From positions 22,102,082 through 22,166,081 of the forward strand of contig NC_067207.1 of NCBI RefSeq assembly GCF_026262505.1: a stretch of 64,000 nt of DNA. The letters run 5' to 3'. The notes under the pieces were generated by a model. It did no database searches. It was given only the letters and a program-made list of their open reading frames with translations, and had not been told where the DNA came from. The translations under genes and the position numbers were made by a program. Source of the stretch: Trichomonas vaginalis G3 (Eukaryota > Parabasalia > Trichomonadida > Trichomonadidae). Positions 63,701-64,000 of this stretch are shown here, in pieces (the first letter of the stretch is position 1; the number at the start of each line of letters is the position of its first letter).

Positions 63701-64000
63701 TTTCTTAAGTTGTGCCTTACTGAGATCTTCCCATTTCTTTTGAATCTCATTGTGTTTATCAAGAGCTTTTTGGAGTTCTTGTTTCTTCAATTCTGAAAGA
63801 ACTTCTTCCCATTTCTTTCTTACTTCTTCTTTATGTTTCGCTGCTTCGATTTCATCCTTAACGTGTTTCTTGTTAAGAGCATCTGCTAACTCTTTGAATT
63901 TCTTTCTGAGTTCTTCTCTCTGTCTTGCTGCTTCGATTTGTTTCTTAATTTCATTGTTAAGTAATTCTTTTGACAAATTTTGCCATTTCTTTTCTGTTTC
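54791..64000 (-). CDS. Giant acidic repeat protein, over 3060 aa, 5' end beyond the window
   Basis: The minus-strand frame is open from the right edge to TAA in TAAA at 54791-54793. No ATG is needed inside the window: the codons at 63977-64000 read ETEKKWQN in frame. The N-terminal visible part has basic helical repeats of about 45 residues built on KKW(E/Q)xL (KKWEEVLSELKKQELQKALD). An IQ-like helix follows (about residues 190-205, AAAEMIQNVFRNHLRRQNRQ). The next 2500 or so residues carry about 30 copies of a 60-90-residue unit: an acidic helix (DPKVSEELIENELQEAINDI), DVT(D/E)EEAKEI, NVESxKPxI, then SSLDNFxxKPxIPxK. The last 300 residues are Glu-rich. No membrane segment. Probably a very large cytoskeletal or scaffold protein; family not recognised. 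Confidence 0.8.
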   Translation of the reverse strand, partial: ETEKKWQNLSKELLNNEIKKQIEAARQREELRKKFKELADALNKKHVKDEIEAAKHKEEVRKKWEEVLSELKKQELQKALDKHNEIQKKWEDLSKAQLKKQRQDDMQKEKQKLEDGKKWQELARNYMKMARTYVLKAGRKYIDDSRAKLKSRKLSRAVVREWNALTQSRDYVRDSYNSAIESYSISFQNAAAEMIQNVFRNHLRRQNRQKDLFIMQHAFTTWVASRVIRKKAKTTFPKLTQQIQLKVPKVDIKLPDVKNIVSPENKPLDRLSPLREMFDLRKAIEQANNTEHMLSFSVVEEEEEQKHEEEEKHEEEEKVEQPKHEEEEQFVDEEEDSFISINNSPQQSGDEDVVKSIIKDVNDIMDRQKMTQNQPVDDFSSDFTSEPIDVDDAFSTDDDHKQIPAKDVFIDQKPTPRIEKPLIEAPPQPKFEKEEANEATDYIKPDSIHQDIIHTSIKSLDTFEFVRIPGLSNKEAEETVSFINLDEILGDFIPKQLPIANYQMIDVPEKQIPELTDEEALKVVNFFDMDDVEHEITRFTISLDDLMLPSIPIKGLDDEEAAKAVPFDNFDDVDNELTKFSCDVLNSIEIEEKPKFEDVNSDEIKKILDSFNFDDVDQTITHKPSSSLYDFTMKQKPEKKKPEITDEMINEIVNGVVNLDDVIIPSLPTNLNNMKPMEEKKVEIPDDIYAEIIGNSVNLDDVVNEIVSDLSPSIDNYQIVEIPEKIIPKKEVPETAPKEIAKQIFDTTDVYELLKPRFSSQINNFTSKPEIPVKVEEEEEEEVEEEIHEDIIAENVVKTNVDSLSPFISKSLLNFVKVLIPEKQTPVKEEEEIEEEEEEEEIHEEEITEELQKDVANEVFDEKQSEDVLQPSISTSLNNFVRVQIPVKTEESTELKIEEEEEEEEEIRDNFEDKAASVLAKFSQLISDEYEEEIQEGEEEEIIDIDDETAQDILDEVAEFAEPEPSINTNALQNFLIRPKIPVKQHQSPINKQRVKMVFSPAEVKIIAISPFQASNLIENIMNETINDIKFIEEEEKIQEPSEDASEEIAKNVFDPDNVYDLLKPEISTNIENITMKQEIEEEEEELHEDIIANEVFEGQVDELEPEIKPSLDSFRKEEIPEKIDEEVENFVSKKDLASLLQIEEEEEEYLEEEEKFEITEDDILDIATTVSPYKYPEPTFAISSLFNIQLKPTIPVRVKETKKDAEPDEINQIVDNVDNTNVESISPTINTSLDNIHSKPTIPVKFEIDPKLSEKLIENELQEAINDIKLEEAKRDVTEEEAKEITDNITDLDINDAKPVIKSSLDNFKLKPRISIKIDIDPKVSEELIENELQEAISDIKFEEAKQVVTEEEEEKEEKIGSDEIYEIVDSVDKTNIEYISPTINSSLDNIHSKPTIPAKVDIDPKVSEDLVSKELQEAVNDIKFTESKRDVTQEEINEITENVSDLNVSNAKPVINSALDNIQPKPSVPVKFEIDPKLSEQIIENELQETIDDIKFAESKRDVTKEESKEITDNVANLNVDDAKPIIKSSLDNFTFKPTDSVKIDIDPKVSEELIDDMLQEAINDIHLEEAKRDVTEEEVREITDNVTDLDVKDSKPMIKTNLDNMKPKEKVTKKRDVTDEEANEIVENNVKTNIDELNPQISSHIDNFQIKPQVIPKIDPTQSKDIVSSILNDTIDEISFVEKKKIREPTPEEILQIAQNIFNSEQGISYLIPILSDSIIRYIPASIPIKKVPKISEDILNDIVNNIFNPNQALRSLAPKKEVPKMNPQQAKQIVSKILSETLNDVILAEKEQIDVSKVASDVTEEQKYEVPKPEIRYSALDRFVSKPQIPEKIRDVTQKEVDEITNETFDDEQINEELKPDIESSLNDFKPKEKVVPQIDENVSNEVVENIMKDVIDSIKFSEVKQIREPTTEEINEIADNNVNNDVKPLNPAISTSINNFQQKPSISPKIDDSAAEKLVEDILDEELNNISFVPAIQHPTDEEINQIAENNIMNDLEPMKPNISQSIDNIQLKPEKEIDTRNIELDIIDQTDITNVESMKPIIKASLNNFEPKPTIPVKINIDPQVSEKVVEDILTETINSIELEEIKRDITDEEAKSIADTIDQTNVELIKPVLKSKLDNFKIKPVIVPSIDPKIADKIVDELLDESLKSILLAQKQIEPTEEQINEIAEKSTDKLDLVEPKISSHLDSFSKVEIPEKSEEEELKDETINEIVNENIDTEKAVEDLSPEISSSLNNFHKEEIPEEEDLHENEIVDKVFDPKVENLEPEIKPTLDNFQKEEIPEKIVPEIEENVSEQIVENIFNDALNDVKLEESKRDVTDEEAKEIADNTTKPTLNDVKPQISSKLDNIQMKPSIIKSMDPNVANQIVEEILDDSVKSILVSNTKQEPSSEDILSIANNSLQNPVESMKPTIKASIDNIQTKPEIPEKEEIEEEEEENLDEVSKETRNNTDITNVESMKPTINATIDNIQPKPEIPEKEKVEEEENIEEISKQIIDNTDITNVESMKPIIKTSLNNFEPKPTIPVQEDVLTENKRDVTDEETKSIVDRIDQTNVDSIKPTIKSSLDRFVPKPTIEEEDFNEEEINERDIDFEEDFDVSSKVTHQYVSQEIKPTEEETKQIVDQSIHPEIPEIQIKSSSIDNFSPKPEIPEKIKEEEIEQITEDISPKGVPSPSLNSSLNEMKSKPEIPMKQRAVDELNEDIEKITENIPNEDDAYESIKPQINTRSLDNINMNYDNEQKEKSQEVTESDTVFDFLKHPTSEMEPSSSHVLDIIDAADIIDDSKLIKDQIKFESPDEKEDDDEFKKNEDYSAERSQELSEINTSLSPTKEVDIDDFLDDLLSEKDSLYGLTRSQMSESTNDESKVNEEEETPRQITSNIGEPSDEVNQSISMPIDEISSKENVAEEESTKEKSKVEEEEEQKGEEEQKIEEEEKVEEPVKEEVKKEEKSSDDLANSHEYTIRMAKERARLSLLRMISGESSELISGNNEEEANSFENENTEEKVEIDEGELSAEEENDDLAKRFETSGHKEEENLFENEEDEQLFSNEEEQELENHNQQVVEEL

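Overview
The window is AT-rich protist DNA, most likely from Trichomonas vaginalis or a very close trichomonad. Four things point there. A mariner element measures exactly 1304 bp between its TA target sites, which fits Tvmar1 as I remember it. There is a head-to-tail cluster of BspA-type leucine-rich-repeat genes. Several start codons sit 10-30 nt behind a TCA(C/T)(T/A) initiator. Many stop codons lie inside TAAA, which doubles as the trichomonad poly(A) signal. I see no introns.

Layout. 1-682 is the 5' part of a membrane-protein gene leaving the left edge. 833-9339 is an 8.5-kb nest of mobile DNA. Its shell is a non-coding foldback element built from hairpins, into which a TTAA-flanked Kolobok-type transposon (1130-4128) and an integrase-bearing element with very long inverted repeats (5026-8799, a broken virus-like or Maverick-related fossil) have inserted. 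9619-10902 is a coiled-coil gene. 11.2-31.9 kb is a tandem array of six BspA-like genes, all on the + strand and mostly decayed. Its last two members are interrupted by a second hairpin-chain foldback element (25167-26731), TTAA-type MITEs and the mariner element (28737-30040).

From 32 kb on the DNA is ordinary gene-dense host sequence: a small ankyrin protein, a Kar5/GEX1/Brambleberry-like nuclear-fusion protein, an RI-type LRR protein, a myristoylatable LRR protein with a PP2C-like tail, a coiled-coil protein, a fold-type-I PLP-enzyme relative, a proline/glutamate repeat protein, a 12-repeat ankyrin gene with one internal stop, a 707-residue coiled-coil protein, a large multi-membrane PAS/cyclase-like protein, and a giant acidic repeat protein leaving the right edge.

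The observations I rate highest are: (1) two foldback elements made of consecutive, sequence-unrelated hairpins that share subterminal motifs, one inserted in a BspA gene with a reconstructable empty site; (2) a Kar5-family karyogamy protein in an organism regarded as asexual; (3) near-identical E2F-like sites directly upstream of the transposase start in two unrelated transposons; (4) a 676-bp identical tract between two BspA copies. All functional calls rest on reading motifs by eye; no database search was run.
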